A DNA stretch of 64,000 nucleotides from an uncultured Anaerobutyricum sp. (lineage in GTDB: Bacteria > Bacillota > Clostridia > Lachnospirales > Lachnospiraceae), in contig NZ_CAKRCF010000004.1 in assembly GCF_934307085.1 (NCBI RefSeq), positions 1 to 64,000 on the forward strand, in the 5' to 3' direction. Shown here one piece after another: positions 62,565 through 64,000 of the stretch. The number at the start of each line of letters is the position of its first letter. Positions within the stretch are counted from its first letter, which is position 1. The notes under the pieces are model-generated. The model was given only the letters and a program-made list of their open reading frames with translations, did no database searches and had not been told where the DNA came from. The position numbers and the translations under genes were made by a program.

Positions 62565-63653
62565 TTAATATTCGATACTTTCCATGTACTTCATGTATTT
62601 TACGACCATCAGCGCTATCTTAAAAGTAATCGCATCTTCAAATACTCTAAGGTCAAGCCCTGTACTCTTCTGAAGCTTATCCAGACGGTATACTAAAGTA
62701 TTACGGTGAATGTAGAGCTGTCTTGATGTTTCAGATACATTCAGGTTATTCTCAAAGAACTTGTTAATTGTCTGTAATGTCTCCTCATCAAATTCATCTG
62801 GAGAACGTCCATCAAATATCTCCTTGATAAACATCTTACACAGCGGCAGTGGAAGCTGATAAATCAAACGACCAATACCAAGGCGGCTGTAAGCAATAAC
62901 ATTCTTATCCGGATAGAAAATCTTTCCGACATCCATCGCCATCTTTGCCTCTTTGTAAGAGCGGGAAACTTCCTTAATCTCGTTTACAATCGTACCAAAA
63001 GCAACATTCACTTTTGTCATTGCTTCGGTATTAAGCATATCCACAATAACCTGAGCTGTCTTGGTCAGTTCATCATAACCTTCTCCCGTCTTCACTTCCT
63101 TAACAAGAATAATATTCTTCTCATCTACAGCAGTAATAAAGTCTCTGGTTTTGGCAGAGAAAATATTACGAACAGTCTCAAATGCATTATTATCTCTGTC
63201 ATTCTTTGTCTCGACAATAAATACACATCTTCTCACTTCTGTCTCGATATGGAGCTTCTTTGCTCTGTTATAAATATCTACAAGAAGTAAATTATCCAAA
63301 AGCAGATTTTTGATAAAATTATCTTTATCAAAACGCTCCTTATAAGCAACTAAAAGATTCTGTACCTGAAAAGCTGCCATCTTTCCAACCATGTATACAT
63401 CATCAGTCTCACCTTTGACTAAAATAATGTACTCTAACTGGTTCTCATCAAATACTTTAAAAAACTGATATCCTTGCAATGCCTGACTCTCTGCAAGAGA
63501 TTCCGCAAATACCAGTACCGCTTCTTTATATTCTTCAACTGCATCTAATGTGGAAGCAAGCGGTTTACCTTCCGTATCCATAACACATAAGTCAATCCTT
63601 GTGATTGCCTTAATACCGTCAATGGTATCCTGTAAAATCTGATTTGAAATCAT
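62565..63653 (-). CDS. CdaR/PucR-type transcriptional regulator
   Basis: A 362-residue regulator. The N-terminal sensory part is of the sugar-diacid/PucR kind (ISNQILQDTIDGIKAITRIDL), the middle is a GGDEF-like CdaR domain, and the C-terminal helix-turn-helix is NVSETSRQLYIHRNTLVYRLDKLQ, as in PucR_HTH_30. The effector is unknown. The ATG at 63653 has AGGAG 8 nt upstream, better than the ATG nine codons earlier. Monocistronic, with a strong terminator. Confidence 0.88.
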   Translation of the reverse strand: MISNQILQDTIDGIKAITRIDLCVMDTEGKPLASTLDAVEEYKEAVLVFAESLAESQALQGYQFFKVFDENQLEYIILVKGETDDVYMVGKMAAFQVQNLLVAYKERFDKDNFIKNLLLDNLLLVDIYNRAKKLHIETEVRRCVFIVETKNDRDNNAFETVRNIFSAKTRDFITAVDEKNIILVKEVKTGEGYDELTKTAQVIVDMLNTEAMTKVNVAFGTIVNEIKEVSRSYKEAKMAMDVGKIFYPDKNVIAYSRLGIGRLIYQLPLPLCKMFIKEIFDGRSPDEFDEETLQTINKFFENNLNVSETSRQLYIHRNTLVYRLDKLQKSTGLDLRVFEDAITFKIALMVVKYMKYMESIEY

Positions 63654-63856
63654 CGTATCACTCCTGTCTTTCCCTCTCATCGCATTTTGCTATCGCACGC
63701 AACAATCTTTTTTTATTTTAATACAAAAGTGACAAAAAAAAAAGAGGAAATACACAAAAAATATATTTCCTCTTGTGAAAAGTTATTATTTTTTATATTA
63801 ATTCATGTGGAAAAGCTACAAAATTTCATGTATATATGTAAATATGTCCCAGATTG

Positions 63857-64000
63857 TTACTGGCATACTGCTTCTGCAGTCACTCCTAAAAATTCAGAAA
63901 CATATGGAGAAGCCGGATTATCATAAAGTTCTCCAATCGTGCCAATTTGCTGAATACTTCCATCATTCATTACAGCGATACGTGCATCTGTATTCTGGAT
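63857..64000 (-). CDS. ABC transporter ATPase, C-terminal fragment (cut by window edge)
   Basis: The last 47 codons of a gene that continues beyond the right edge. The product ends ARIAVMNDGSIQQIGT, then ELYDNPASPYVSEFLG and AEAVCQ. The first part is the H-loop-to-strand region of importer ATPases of the OpuCA/PotA/UgpC kind, and the second is their conserved helix. There is no TOBE or CBS domain after it in this fragment, so it is a short type. Substrate is unknown. Confidence 0.75.
   Translation of the reverse strand: MQNTDARIAVMNDGSIQQIGTIGELYDNPASPYVSEFLGVTAEAVCQ

Noticed and set aside
1..64000. CRISPR array, prophage, integron or insertion sequence
   Set aside because: No regularly spaced repeats, cas-like genes, integrase, transposase or phage structural genes were seen. 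The repeats found are scattered single copies.

Overview
The window is a stretch of chromosome from a low-GC, endospore-forming Firmicute, almost certainly a clostridium of the Lachnospiraceae type. The evidence is the sporulation genes (spoIIGA, sigE, sigG, spoIVA), the Firmicute-type division/cell-wall cluster, the yicC-remA-gmk-rpoZ ... rlmN-prpC-prkC-rsgA synteny block, AGGAGG ribosome sites before most genes, and an AT-rich base composition. Genus cannot be settled from sequence reading alone. About 90 percent of the window is coding and nearly everything runs on the minus strand, so transcription mostly goes from right to left.

Layout, left to right. 1-700: tandem strong promoters that fire leftwards into what is probably an rRNA operon just outside the window, preceded by two tRNA-Ser genes with their own promoter. 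700-2000: a 0.5-kb gene-free stretch dominated by a nested palindrome, then a Nudix hydrolase. 2000-6100: a sugar module with a ribulokinase-like kinase, a GpsA-like dehydrogenase and a divergent LacI-type regulator with visible operator repeats. 6150-11200: a spermidine/putrescine importer operon (potABCD) followed by greA and preceded by an XRE-cupin regulator. 11.2-13.7 kb: a small possible peptide gene and a large hairpin, an SstT-type serine/threonine symporter and a short CinA. 13.9-16.4 kb: sigG facing spoIIGA-sigE. 16.5-27.8 kb: the division and cell-wall cluster (rsmH, ftsL, two class B PBPs, mraY, murD, ftsW/spoVE, divIB, ftsZ). 27.9-31.9 kb: a polysaccharide-type ABC exporter, lgt, ychF. 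32-33.1 kb: a secreted leucine-rich-repeat protein. 33.3-49 kb: the conserved housekeeping block thiN, rsgA, prkC, prpC, rlmN, rsmB, fmt, def, priA, murE, vanZ-like, rpoZ, gmk, remA, yicC. 49-56.3 kb: recU, rluA-type synthase, SDR, ygiQ-type radical SAM, rsuA-type synthase, rsmF-type methyltransferase. 56.4-64 kb: small alarmone synthetase, spoIVA, M18 aminopeptidase, an uncharacterised plus-strand gene, ctpA-type protease, a CdaR/PucR-type regulator and the tail of an ABC ATPase cut by the window edge.

The genes fall into three functional blocks: peptidoglycan synthesis and division (dcw cluster plus murE), sporulation control, and translation/RNA modification with GTP-linked growth control (PrkC/PrpC, RsgA, SasB-type synthetase, Gmk, RemA).

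There is no CRISPR array, phage, integrase or transposase gene. The least explained content is intergenic: a 216-bp nested palindrome at 978-1193, a 31-bp perfect hairpin with outer arms at 11358-11479, a dispersed AGAGYGTGTTTGAAA repeat in at least six spacers, and a second two-copy hairpin family at 35.04 and 60.43 kb. The kinase/GpsA-like/LacI module is the best candidate for unassigned metabolism.
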